In this document: positions 9,857-18,120 of the stretch, piece by piece
Position numbering within the stretch: the first letter of the stretch is position 1
Layout of the letters: every line of letters starts with the position of its first letter
NCBI GenBank assembly: GCA_018365455.1
Contig: JAGZJZ010000026.1
Location: forward strand, 28,827 to 92,826
Direction of reading: 5' to 3'
Source: Clostridiales bacterium
Lineage (GTDB): Bacteria > Bacillota > Clostridia > Lachnospirales > Lachnospiraceae
DNA length: 64,000 bases
Made by a program: the position numbers and the translations under genes
The notes under the pieces: generated by a model
The model's database searches: none
What the model was told of the DNA's origin: nothing
What the model saw: only the letters and a program-made list of their open reading frames with translations

Positions 9857-10312
9857 TTACTTAAATCTAGCATTATCATAATTATATGGAATGCTGGTTC
9901 CCACCACTACGTCTTCTATCTTCTGCAGGATCAGCCAGTCATCCATATTTCCCTGTCTGTCAAACTCCAGGGGGCCAATTGGTTCCACATTCTTAAATTC
10001 AACCAGGCAGAGGCACTTTTTATGCCATCTCTCCTTTTGTTTCTCTGTAAGGTCCAGCTTATCCTGATTTTCCTCCAGCACTTTCTCTATTTCCCCATCC
10101 GACAGCTTCAGATAATTGTCCACATGAACAACCTCAGCTTTTGCAGATATCTTCGCTGTGCCCTTTTTCATAAAATACAGCGTTTCCCCTTCAAATACCC
10201 GGCTGTGAGGAATTTTTCTCCCCGCTGCCCCCCGGACAACCATACGCTTTGTCCCTTCCAGGATCTTTTCTAAAACCTTTGCTTTATCATCACAATAGAC
10301 TAAATGTACCAT
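9857..10312 (-). CDS. ASCH/PUA-like domain protein
   Basis: 151-aa soluble protein. EGTKRMVVRGAAGRKIP fits the GxKxxxxR signature of ASCH domains, followed by a beta-rich stretch (GETLYFMKKGTAKISAKAEV) typical of this PUA-related fold. ASCH proteins are thought to bind RNA or modified nucleotides; the substrate here is unknown. The C-terminal half, with LTEKQKERW and FKNVEPIGPLEF, is conserved-looking but unfamiliar. Its own promoter region has a MerR-type architecture, and a MerR regulator gene lies directly upstream. Confidence 0.6.
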   Translation of the reverse strand: MVHLVYCDDKAKVLEKILEGTKRMVVRGAAGRKIPHSRVFEGETLYFMKKGTAKISAKAEVVHVDNYLKLSDGEIEKVLEENQDKLDLTEKQKERWHKKCLCLVEFKNVEPIGPLEFDRQGNMDDWLILQKIEDVVVGTSIPYNYDNARFK

Positions 10313-10363
10313 TTTTTCAGTTTTCCTTTCTGGTTTCTTAAAACATTGTTTTATTATATAAAA

Positions 10364-10394
10364 AGAATAAACCCTACAGTGGCTGTAGGGTCAA
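10364..10394 (-). promoter_or_regulatory. MerR-type promoter: palindrome inside a 19-bp spacer
   Basis: On the minus strand TTGACC (10394-10389), exactly 19 nt, then TATTCT (10369-10364). The spacer is filled by the dyad ACCCTACAG/CTGTAGGGT (10371-10391). An overlong 19-bp spacer with a central dyad is the hallmark of MerR-activated promoters, and the gene for such a regulator ends 90 nt away. It lies about 52 nt upstream of the ASCH gene. The same hairpin could also serve as terminator of the regulator gene. Confidence 0.55.
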
Positions 10395-10481
10395 GCTTTT
10401 TTTATTCCATTACTATTCCGTTACTATTCCATTGCCAATCAGGTTATCCATCTTGTATCCATCTCGTTACCAATTGGTTAC

Positions 10482-11300
10482 TTACCGTTTCCTTACCGGA
10501 ATCATTAATTCCGTGATAAATTCTTCTTCATGCTCTGTAAGCACCGGATCGATCAGATACTTTTCAATGGCATTTCCGCACATTTCATATCCCTCTTTTT
10601 CCATCCATTCCATCATAATCCCATAGGTCTGGTATTCCATGCAGTATGGGCCATAATGGATCCCGGATACCACTTCCATATTTCCAAAATCACGAATATG
10701 AACAGATTCATTCGCATCTTCCTGCACGGGCACACATACCTCTATATCCGCATTCATGGGATCATATACACGATAATCATCATAATAGACTGCCATTACC
10801 GGCCCCGTGGCATTACACTTCTCTTTCTTTAAGAGCGTCTCCAGTCCGGCAAAACGCTTCATAAATCCAACAGGATCTGCCGCCCCTTTCTCTCTGATAG
10901 AAAGCACCTTCACAGGCGGTATTGTCTGTGCGTGAATATGCGGCTGATGGTCCTGGTAATTTAAAGCATTTAAATAATATTCCAATCTCTTCTTAAGAAG
11001 AATCAGACCTTCAATATCTTCTTTGATTTCTGACAATTTCTGCTGCAGGGCTTCCCTGCTTACGCTGGCGGAATGGTTAGACAGACGCTCCTTGATTTCT
11101 TTGATATTATATCCCTGCACCTTAAACTGTTTAATAATATTTACATGGAGAAGCTGGGATTTACCGTAGTATCGGTATCCGGTATCCCCATCTTTCTTCG
11201 CCGGATTCAACAGTCCGATTTCATCGTAATAATGCAGTGTCCGAACCGGAATATCACAGAGTTTGGACACCTCTCCTACCGTATAATACTCTTTTTCCAT
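10482..11300 (-). CDS. MerR-family activator with GyrI-like effector-binding domain
   Basis: 272 aa. YTVGEVSKLCDIPVRTLHYYDEIGLL at the N-terminus is the MerR winged helix-turn-helix, followed by a dimerisation coiled coil (about residues 78-125) and a GyrI-like/BmrR-type ligand domain to the C-terminus. It probably senses a lipophilic or cationic compound and untwists a 19-bp-spacer promoter. It is the second gene after a flavin-binding protein, 6 nt away, and the likely target promoter lies just downstream in front of the ASCH gene. Confidence 0.9.
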   Translation of the reverse strand: MEKEYYTVGEVSKLCDIPVRTLHYYDEIGLLNPAKKDGDTGYRYYGKSQLLHVNIIKQFKVQGYNIKEIKERLSNHSASVSREALQQKLSEIKEDIEGLILLKKRLEYYLNALNYQDHQPHIHAQTIPPVKVLSIREKGAADPVGFMKRFAGLETLLKKEKCNATGPVMAVYYDDYRVYDPMNADIEVCVPVQEDANESVHIRDFGNMEVVSGIHYGPYCMEYQTYGIMMEWMEKEGYEMCGNAIEKYLIDPVLTEHEEEFITELMIPVRKR

Positions 11301-11306
11301 AGGTTG

Positions 11307-11780
11307 TTACCGATTACAGCATTTGCAGCTGATTTCCTCCACTTCTAGTTTTATTACCTTTACCGCTTTTATCATATTTTCCGAAAATGGCAGATCACCA
11401 TTTGTGGTATACTGCTCCATCAATATGGACAGCGCTGCCTTTTTCTCTTCAAAGTCATCTATAAATGAAATGGTTCCAACCCCCAGAACACACTTGTAAT
11501 TCATTCCATATCCGCATGCAGTTTCACTTTCAATCAGCTCATGTGCCGTATCCATTTCAAATGCGGCAACTTTGTTTTCTTCCATCAGGCGAATCTTTCT
11601 TCCCTCGGGAGCACTGTGGAAATACAGCGTAATTCTGCCGTTTTCTTCCCGGACTCCAAAACTGAGCGGTACAATATAAGGAACTTTTCCATCCATTAAA
11701 CCCACCCTGCAGGTATCGCACTGCTGAATCACATTCATTATTTCCTTTAAATCTTTGATCTCCCTGTCACTTCTTCTCAT
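11307..11780 (-). CDS. Pyridoxamine 5'-phosphate oxidase-like flavin-binding protein (NimA type)
   Basis: 157 aa, FMN-binding split-barrel fold. Characteristic stretches are VGLMDGKVPYIVPLSFGV, LYFHSAPEGRKIRLMEENKVAAFEMD and the C-terminal VIKLEVEEISCK. Members bind FMN or heme and some reduce nitroimidazoles; the natural substrate is usually unknown. First gene of an operon with the MerR regulator, preceded by GGGAGG and a good sigma-A promoter, suggesting a small drug or redox-response unit. Confidence 0.85.
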   Translation of the reverse strand: MRRSDREIKDLKEIMNVIQQCDTCRVGLMDGKVPYIVPLSFGVREENGRITLYFHSAPEGRKIRLMEENKVAAFEMDTAHELIESETACGYGMNYKCVLGVGTISFIDDFEEKKAALSILMEQYTTNGDLPFSENMIKAVKVIKLEVEEISCKCCNR

Positions 11781-11839
11781 ATTAATTATCCTCCCGGCTA
11801 ATGCCTTTTTACTTTGTGAGGCTCCCCTGTTTCCCTTTT

Positions 11840-11868
11840 ATTGTACTTGGAAATCCAATTTTTATCAA
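11840..11868 (-). promoter_or_regulatory. Promoter of the flavin protein/MerR operon
   Basis: Minus strand TTGATA (11868-11863), 17-nt spacer, TACAAT (11845-11840), 60 nt upstream of the start codon. The spacer is a normal 17 nt, so this promoter does not have the MerR-activated form. Confidence 0.65.
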
Positions 11869-12221
11869 GGTTTTGCTGATTAAATCACTATGTGTATGTA
11901 ACATAGCAGGCTGAACTGTTACTTGTGTATGCACCTGTTATTTATGTTTTTATTTTCAAACAATTATATGCATCATTATTTCTTGTTTCTTTTATTTTAC
12001 TCTATATTTTGTAATTTTTCTACATATCAATTAGCGTACCTCATTTTTTTAAACACACCTTTGACAGCTCAAATAAATCAGCAGCATTTAATCTTGTTTT
12101 TCTTAAAAAGCTCTTATAATTTTCTGATAAATATATCATTTTTGTAGTTTTTCTACAACAATATTTGGTATTTATATTTGTATTTTTACAATTCTTTTAC
12201 AAAAACTTGAATTGGATTTTA

Positions 12222-12250
12222 TTGTTATTACAAAGACCCATTGCTATAAT
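12222..12250 (+). promoter_or_regulatory. Promoter of the secreted phosphodiesterase-like gene
   Basis: TTGTTA (12222-12227), 17-nt spacer, perfect TATAAT (12245-12250). It lies downstream of the first in-frame ATG of the open frame and so supports the start at 12297. The remaining stretch 11869-12221 is AT-rich with only a short TGTAG/CTACA hairpin near 12143 and no credible gene. Confidence 0.7.
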
Positions 12251-12296
12251 GGGCAATGTCCAAATCAAACATGTTAAATATGTAAAGGAGAAAATT

Positions 12297-15200
12297 ATGA
12301 AAAGAAAAGCAGTTGCACTTTTGCTTGCAGTAACACTGACGGTTCCAAATACCGGTATTCCGGCTTTGGCTGCCCATACAGAAAGGTCCGTAAATGCGGA
12401 ACAAAATACAGCTCCGGCTCAATCCGTTGTCACAGAGGCATACGCAGAAGAAGATCCCTCATCATCCGAATCCATTTTGGAAACCCAGACTGAACAGGAC
12501 ACTACGGTGCCTCAGATGGAGGTGTCTGACGAGGTGTCTGACGAAGTGTCTGACGACGCATCTGACGTTAAAACCCAGACGGAATCAACTGATCAGACAG
12601 ACACTCCAAAAGCCCAAAATATCATCCCCCAAACGGAAGATGCTGCTGCTTCATATGATTCGTCAGCTCCTGCTGATTTATCTCTGCAGACCGAACTGCC
12701 TGCAGCCAGCGTAATGAATGTGGATTTCTCAGACCGGCTGGGTACCGACCATTCCGAAACTGCCAATTCCTATCGCACCATCGGCAATCCTGTCATTACA
12801 GAAAGTTCGGAATTACATAAACCCATCGCTAATTTTGACGGCAGTTCCGCTTATATTTATCCTTTTGACGCAGCGAAATATAACAAAATTACAAATGCAG
12901 TATCCATAGAATGCATGTTTAAATATAACAGCCTGCCATCCGGTGAACACGATATATTCTCAAACCAGCAGAGCGGCGGAATCGGCCTTGGGCTGGACGG
13001 GGGGAAACTCACTTTCTTTGCCCATGTAGGAGGGTCATACAGACAGCCTGCTGCTGCTATCCAGGCAGGCCAGTGGGTTCATGCAATCGGTGTTGTTGAC
13101 GGCGAATCTGTCAAGTTATATGTAAACGGAGAATTAGTTGGTGAAATTGCAGCTGCAGGTCCTGTTAAGTTTACCTCAAATACAACTGCTTTTAATTTTG
13201 TAATCGGCGGTGACAGCAGCCCGGGCAACACAGCTGAATATTTTTCGAATGCCGCTGTAAGCTTTGCCAGACTGTATGATCAGGCTCTGACTCCGGAACA
13301 GGTAAAGGCGCTGGATGAAAAAGCTTTTGAAAATGCAGATATACAGCAACCTCAGCCCCAGCAGGTAAATCTGGGCATTATCTCTTCTTCTACCGCAGCA
13401 GAAGGCTCAGAAATGAACGTGAATCTCCATGCAAATGCAGACGAAGCAGGTTCTGTAAATAAAATAACCTATGATCTGGTCTACGACCCGTCAATCATTA
13501 CTTATGAAGACGTGCAGCACAAAATGAGCGGTGTTACCATAGACAGCAGTCAGTCCGGCCGTTTGAAGATCACTTCTACCGCACCGCTTGTTACCGATGA
13601 TTTCCGGCAATATGGCACCACGCGTCTGGGAAAACTGAATTTTAAGATCCATGACGTATCCTCCACTACAGACACAACCCTTTCCATTGAGAATTTTCAT
13701 GCATTTGAAAATGGGAAAGACGTAACAGGCGTCATGAATCCTCAGGAGGCAGTACAGACGATTAAAGTTTATGCCAAAAGTGCACTTGATTTCAACGGTG
13801 ACGGAGTTATCGGTGCAGGAGATGTTGCACTGGCACCAGCAGATCAAAAAGAGGCCGCTGCAGATGCTGCCGCCATCTATCCTTATAAACACGCAGTTGT
13901 ACTGACCACAGACGGAGGCGGCCAGGTATGGAATCCCGATTCCATTTACTATACCACTTCCAATTCCATACTTCCCAGTAAAACGAGTGACCCTGCCATT
14001 ATGGCAAAACGCACCAATGAATATGCAATGGACCTGTTCAATAAGGAGTTTGCCACCAGTTACACTGCCCAGGCGGTCACCCCTTCCATTTCCGGGCAGA
14101 ATTACAGCTCCATGATCCATGGTATCCCATGGGGGGATGTACTTCCCGAATACCAGCTTACCAACACCAGCGCAGGTCAGGAATATTATGCGGACTTCCA
14201 AAAAGATACACCGCTCTATCCTTCCATGTTCAAGGCAGTAACCGCTGCAGCACCGGACAGACCTATGGCTGCGTTTTCCGAATGGAACCCTATTTTAAAC
14301 GGCATTATCGAAGCAGATGCGGCTGTAATCGGCAAATCTTCCGCGTCCCAGAAGAGCTTCTATGACGTAGCCGACTATATCAGAAGTGACGCTTATGACA
14401 ATACCGCATTAGTTTACATGCAAAGCGATTACATGGATCACATCGGCCACAGTACCGGATATTATAACGACCGTTACTGGTCCGAATTAAAGCTCTATGA
14501 TGATTATTTTAAGGCTGTAACCGATGCATTAAAGGAAAAAGGCAGTTATGACGACACCTTAATTATCGCTAACTCCGACCACGGCGGAAACAGCACCAAT
14601 CACGGTTCCTCTGACCCATCCAACATGGATATTTTCATTGGGCTGGGCGGTCAGACCATCGATTCCGGGAAAAAGCTTAATGGCGGTGACAACTCTGACA
14701 TTGCGGCACTGGCACTCCACGGCCTGCGTATGGAGAAGCCGGAAACCATGACCGGGGAAGTATTCGATACCAGCGCATTCCTCTCTCAGGAAGAAATGGT
14801 GAAGAAAAACCGTGATATTGAAAAAGTGATCTTTGAACGTGCGGGAAAAAATGGCGTTTTGAAGTTAGAGAACCAGAAGTCCCAGACCCGCGTAATCGAT
14901 GCCGTTATTGATCTGGCTGGGGCAAGTATTGTGAAAATAGATGCAAAAGGCGGTACAATCCTCCGTCAGGAAACGGAAAACGGTCAGCTCAAGTTAACCA
15001 TTTCCTACCAGAATCAGCCCACTGCACTTGCAAAAATAACCTTTGACAGAGATACATCCGAACTTCTCAAAGTATCGGAAATCATGCTTGGCACCCAGGA
15101 CGGACGGGAAATTTATTCCGATCTTGCCAATACCCAAGGTATTCCGGCGGCTGATATGACTAATCTGAGTAACCGGATAACAGCCCTGGCAAGCTTAAAT

Positions 15201-16127
15201 GCTTCCGCTTACACCAAGGCAAGCTGGGCAGTATTTGAAGCAGCTTTAAAAGAAGCCAAAGCGACCGCAGCCAATGAAGATGCCTCTCAAAATAGTGTTG
15301 ACAGCGCTTTGACAAAATTAAATGCAGCTTTTCAGGGCCTCATAAAGTTAGCTGACAAAGCCATACTGAATCAGAAAATTGCATCCGCTGCTGGAATGAA
15401 GCAGGGCAATTATACGGACTCCTCCTTCCGGTCACTGCAGGATGCCCTGACTGCAGCCAGAACCGTATCCGCAAAAGAAAATGCTTCGCAGACAGAAGTA
15501 GATCACGCAATTAAAACACTGGCAAACGCGGTATCATCACTGACATTAAAGAAACCGGCGGCAGGCAATACCTTTACTTATGGAAAACTGAGCTATAAAG
15601 TCACCTCAGCTTCCAGTGTAAAATTAACCGGTGTGAAAAGGGGTGTTTCCTCGAAATCCCTAACCATCCCATCCACAGTAAAATTCCTGAATACAACGCT
15701 TAAAGTAACTGCAATTGATAACGCTGCATTCAAAGGAAATAAAAAACTGCAAAAAATAACTATAGGAAAAAATATAACCTCCATCGGAAAACTTGCGTTT
15801 TATAACTGTACATCTCTCAAAAAAGTAACAATGAGTGCATCCAAGGTATCTTCCATTGGAGACAAAGCGTTTATGAAGTGTAAATCCCTCACCGCTATAA
15901 CTCTGCCTACAACTGTAAAGTCCATTGGCAAATATGCTTTCTATGGGGATAAAAAATTAAAATCAGTTACCTTCAAATCCAGTAAACTGAAGACAGTAGG
16001 CATCAAAGCGATTTCCGGAATTCATACAAATGCCACAATTAAAGTTCCAAAATCAAAAGTTTCCTACTATGAAAAACTTTTGAATAAAAAGGGAATGAAA
16101 AGTACCATGAACGTGAAATCTTACTAA
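12297..16127 (+). CDS. Secreted multidomain alkaline-phosphatase-superfamily protein with LamG, FIVAR and LRR modules
   Basis: 1276 aa from the ATG preceded by AAAGGAG. Residues 1-26 are a signal peptide ending ALA. An acidic linker contains tandem VSDE units (about 80-95). Then come: a LamG/concanavalin-like domain (about 138-335), a cohesin-like beta-sandwich (about 356-490), an EF-hand or dockerin-like loop DFNGDGVIGAGDVALA (about 497), and an alkaline-phosphatase-superfamily domain (about 528-835) with TTDGGG, YMDHIGHS and NSDHGG as metal-ligand blocks. Two FIVAR repeats (about 950-1085) and a BspA-like leucine-rich repeat tail follow. It probably hydrolyses a phosphodiester, phosphate ester or phosphonate outside the cell. 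No sortase motif is visible. Confidence 0.8.
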   Translation: MKRKAVALLLAVTLTVPNTGIPALAAHTERSVNAEQNTAPAQSVVTEAYAEEDPSSSESILETQTEQDTTVPQMEVSDEVSDEVSDDASDVKTQTESTDQTDTPKAQNIIPQTEDAAASYDSSAPADLSLQTELPAASVMNVDFSDRLGTDHSETANSYRTIGNPVITESSELHKPIANFDGSSAYIYPFDAAKYNKITNAVSIECMFKYNSLPSGEHDIFSNQQSGGIGLGLDGGKLTFFAHVGGSYRQPAAAIQAGQWVHAIGVVDGESVKLYVNGELVGEIAAAGPVKFTSNTTAFNFVIGGDSSPGNTAEYFSNAAVSFARLYDQALTPEQVKALDEKAFENADIQQPQPQQVNLGIISSSTAAEGSEMNVNLHANADEAGSVNKITYDLVYDPSIITYEDVQHKMSGVTIDSSQSGRLKITSTAPLVTDDFRQYGTTRLGKLNFKIHDVSSTTDTTLSIENFHAFENGKDVTGVMNPQEAVQTIKVYAKSALDFNGDGVIGAGDVALAPADQKEAAADAAAIYPYKHAVVLTTDGGGQVWNPDSIYYTTSNSILPSKTSDPAIMAKRTNEYAMDLFNKEFATSYTAQAVTPSISGQNYSSMIHGIPWGDVLPEYQLTNTSAGQEYYADFQKDTPLYPSMFKAVTAAAPDRPMAAFSEWNPILNGIIEADAAVIGKSSASQKSFYDVADYIRSDAYDNTALVYMQSDYMDHIGHSTGYYNDRYWSELKLYDDYFKAVTDALKEKGSYDDTLIIANSDHGGNSTNHGSSDPSNMDIFIGLGGQTIDSGKKLNGGDNSDIAALALHGLRMEKPETMTGEVFDTSAFLSQEEMVKKNRDIEKVIFERAGKNGVLKLENQKSQTRVIDAVIDLAGASIVKIDAKGGTILRQETENGQLKLTISYQNQPTALAKITFDRDTSELLKVSEIMLGTQDGREIYSDLANTQGIPAADMTNLSNRITALASLNASAYTKASWAVFEAALKEAKATAANEDASQNSVDSALTKLNAAFQGLIKLADKAILNQKIASAAGMKQGNYTDSSFRSLQDALTAARTVSAKENASQTEVDHAIKTLANAVSSLTLKKPAAGNTFTYGKLSYKVTSASSVKLTGVKRGVSSKSLTIPSTVKFLNTTLKVTAIDNAAFKGNKKLQKITIGKNITSIGKLAFYNCTSLKKVTMSASKVSSIGDKAFMKCKSLTAITLPTTVKSIGKYAFYGDKKLKSVTFKSSKLKTVGIKAISGIHTNATIKVPKSKVSYYEKLLNKKGMKSTMNVKSY

Positions 16128-16141
16128 AGTTGTTTAAAAAG

Positions 16142-16192
16142 AAAGAAGGAGCATATTTTGTTTCCATAAGGGAATATGCTCCTTCTTTTTCT
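16142..16192 (+). terminator. Intrinsic terminator after the phosphodiesterase-like gene
   Basis: AAAGAAGGAGCATATT (16142-16157) pairs perfectly with AATATGCTCCTTCTTT (16173-16188), followed by a T-run. Confidence 0.85.
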
Positions 16193-16247
16193 ATGCTTCT
16201 TCTATACTACTGCTTCTATGCCGCTTCTTCTTCTATGCTGCTTCTTC
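16191..16247. repeat. Degenerate tandem copies of the yoaK-like gene's 3' end
   Basis: The gene ends (minus strand) in GAAGAAGCAGCATAG. Downstream, shortened copies follow head to tail, each ending in TAG: at 16216-16232, 16202-16215 and 16191-16201. The stop codon is part of the unit, so the duplications leave the protein unchanged. Confidence 0.6.
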
Positions 16248-16922
16248 TCCCTCAATATCTTCTTTTATAAACATGACCAGAAAGCCCGCTGCTAAAAAGA
16301 TACAGCAGAAAAGTACGGCTCTGTCATGGAATATCCGTGTCATTACCACTCCCAGTATTGCCCCCAGAATAAAGACCAGGATTATTCCATAATATTGCAG
16401 GCTGCGCTTTTTAAGTTCCGGGTTTTTCGTCTGGCGGTATGCACAGAATAACTCTGTGGCACTTCGCAGATTGCCTGTGCACATCGTCGTAGCGTATACA
16501 TTTCCCTTCACCTTTCGAAAACTTTCCACCTGCATGGCGCACAGAAAGGATACGCTGACATTAGCAAGCAGATTCAGCGACTGGGGAAGAACTCCCACAA
16601 CCAGCAGCAAAATGATCTCTATCAGAACAATGATCTGTCTCCAATGGATCTGCGTATTCTTCTGAAACCGCTCCTTTATTTTTTCTACAATATAGATTCC
16701 GGCTGCAAATGCCAGAATGGGAATCAGATACTGAATTCCTTCCATCCATTGTCCCTGAGACAGGTTTTGTCCCAGAAGAACCATATTTCCGGTCTGCGCA
16801 TTTGCGAATACATGTCCTCTGGCATTATAAGTGTAGGCATCCAGATAACCGCCCACAATCGCCAGAATAATACCAACCGGTATGGATTCTGACATTTGTC
16901 CATGCCTTTTTTTCTTCATCAT
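16233..16922 (-). CDS. YoaK/DUF1275 family membrane protein
   Basis: 229-aa integral membrane protein with about six hydrophobic segments. GGYLDAYTYNARGHVFANAQTGNMVLLG near the N-terminus is the DUF1275 signature. Function is not established; a transport role has been suggested for the family. Start taken at 16922 because GGGGAG precedes it and lies inside the longer frame. Divergent from a LysR-type regulator 222 nt away, which is its most likely regulator. Confidence 0.88.
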   Translation of the reverse strand: MMKKKRHGQMSESIPVGIILAIVGGYLDAYTYNARGHVFANAQTGNMVLLGQNLSQGQWMEGIQYLIPILAFAAGIYIVEKIKERFQKNTQIHWRQIIVLIEIILLLVVGVLPQSLNLLANVSVSFLCAMQVESFRKVKGNVYATTMCTGNLRSATELFCAYRQTKNPELKKRSLQYYGIILVFILGAILGVVMTRIFHDRAVLFCCIFLAAGFLVMFIKEDIEGEEAA

Positions 16923-17144
16923 GTTATGCACTCCCCGCATTTATCTTACAGGCAGTTTTGTTATCAACCCTTTTACTGCCCTGCATTCTTTTCCATTTAC
17001 TATTATATTCTTGTATTTCCATCATATCCAATATATAATAATTATATTTACATAATATGTATATTATCAATTTAGTTTACGTAACAGATCACCGTGGATC
17101 ATAAAACGGTAGACACAAAGGCGAATATCCAAAGGAGAAAACAC

Positions 17145-18011
17145 ATGGAGCTTCTGCAACTGAAATATTTTTTGGCTGCCGCAAAATATGAACACATTAC
17201 CCAGGCGGCAAAAGCCCTCCATATTGCCCAGCCCGCCCTCTCCCAGTCCATCCACAGGCTGGAATCAGAACTTGGGGTTTTACTGTTTGACCGTAAAAAC
17301 AGAGGCATCACCTTAAACGATATGGGAAAACGACTGGAAGAACGGCTCCTTCCCATTATGTCCGCACTGGATCATCTTCCTGCTGAATTACAGGCAGCAG
17401 ATGAAAACACCGGACGTACAATCCGCTTAAATCTTCTCACCGCCACAGCACTGGTCACCAGCTGTATCATTTCCTATAAGGTCCTGCATCCGGATATCAT
17501 CTTCCAGCTTTCCCAGGACCAAAATGATACGGTCTATGATCTGAGTATCTCTTCGGCTATTCCCGGAAATGTCCTGGACAGCAAAAGCATGGTCTTGCTT
17601 CAGGAGGACTTTTATCTGGCTGTCCCGGCTAATTCCGCATACGCCCTGCGCACATCCATTTCCCTGGGCGAAACCAGGAATGAGGGATACATTAGCTTCT
17701 CCGGTTCCAAGCCGATCCGTACCATCTGCGACCAATTCTGTCTGGCGGCTGGTTTTACGCCCCGGATTGCATTTGAAAGCGATAGCCCGGAAGCAGTCCG
17801 CAACCTGATTGCCGCCGGACTTGGTATCGGATTCTGGCCGAAATATTCCTGGGGTCCTCTCCCGAACCTCCCCCAGGTAGTTCTCCTTCCTATAGATAGT
17901 CCTGTATGCCGCAGGGATATTATCATCACATATGATTCCACTGTCATGAACAAGGGAACCGTGGCTGATTTTTATGAATATCTGACCGCTTATATCCGGG
18001 ACTTGAATTAA
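17145..18011 (+). CDS. LysR-family transcriptional regulator
   Basis: 288 aa. MELLQLKYFLAAAKYEHITQ begins the N-terminal helix-turn-helix (residues 1-60), followed by a type-2 periplasmic-binding-fold effector domain. ATG at 17145 follows AAAGGAG. Divergent orientation to the DUF1275 gene is the classic LysR arrangement; the AT-rich gap 16923-17144 would hold the shared operator. Confidence 0.92.
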   Translation: MELLQLKYFLAAAKYEHITQAAKALHIAQPALSQSIHRLESELGVLLFDRKNRGITLNDMGKRLEERLLPIMSALDHLPAELQAADENTGRTIRLNLLTATALVTSCIISYKVLHPDIIFQLSQDQNDTVYDLSISSAIPGNVLDSKSMVLLQEDFYLAVPANSAYALRTSISLGETRNEGYISFSGSKPIRTICDQFCLAAGFTPRIAFESDSPEAVRNLIAAGLGIGFWPKYSWGPLPNLPQVVLLPIDSPVCRRDIIITYDSTVMNKGTVADFYEYLTAYIRDLN

Positions 18012-18068
18012 TACCTGGCCGGCTTTTTCACAGAACTATATTTTTGCCAGTCAATTATAATTTAAACG

Positions 18069-18104
18069 TAAAAAACGCGCTGTGCCCCTTATTGGCACAA
18101 CGCG
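18069..18104 (-). terminator. Terminator of the P-type ATPase gene
   Basis: Minus strand CGCGTTGTGCC and GGCACAGCGCG pair, followed by TTTTTTACG. It probably also stops readthrough from the LysR gene. Confidence 0.75.
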
Positions 18105-18120
18105 ATATACAAGTATCTAT

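Noticed and set aside
11923..12147. Hydrophobic 74-codon frame upstream of the phosphodiesterase-like gene
   Set aside because: AT-rich composition gives Phe/Leu/Tyr codons by chance; no ribosome binding site or conserved-looking features.
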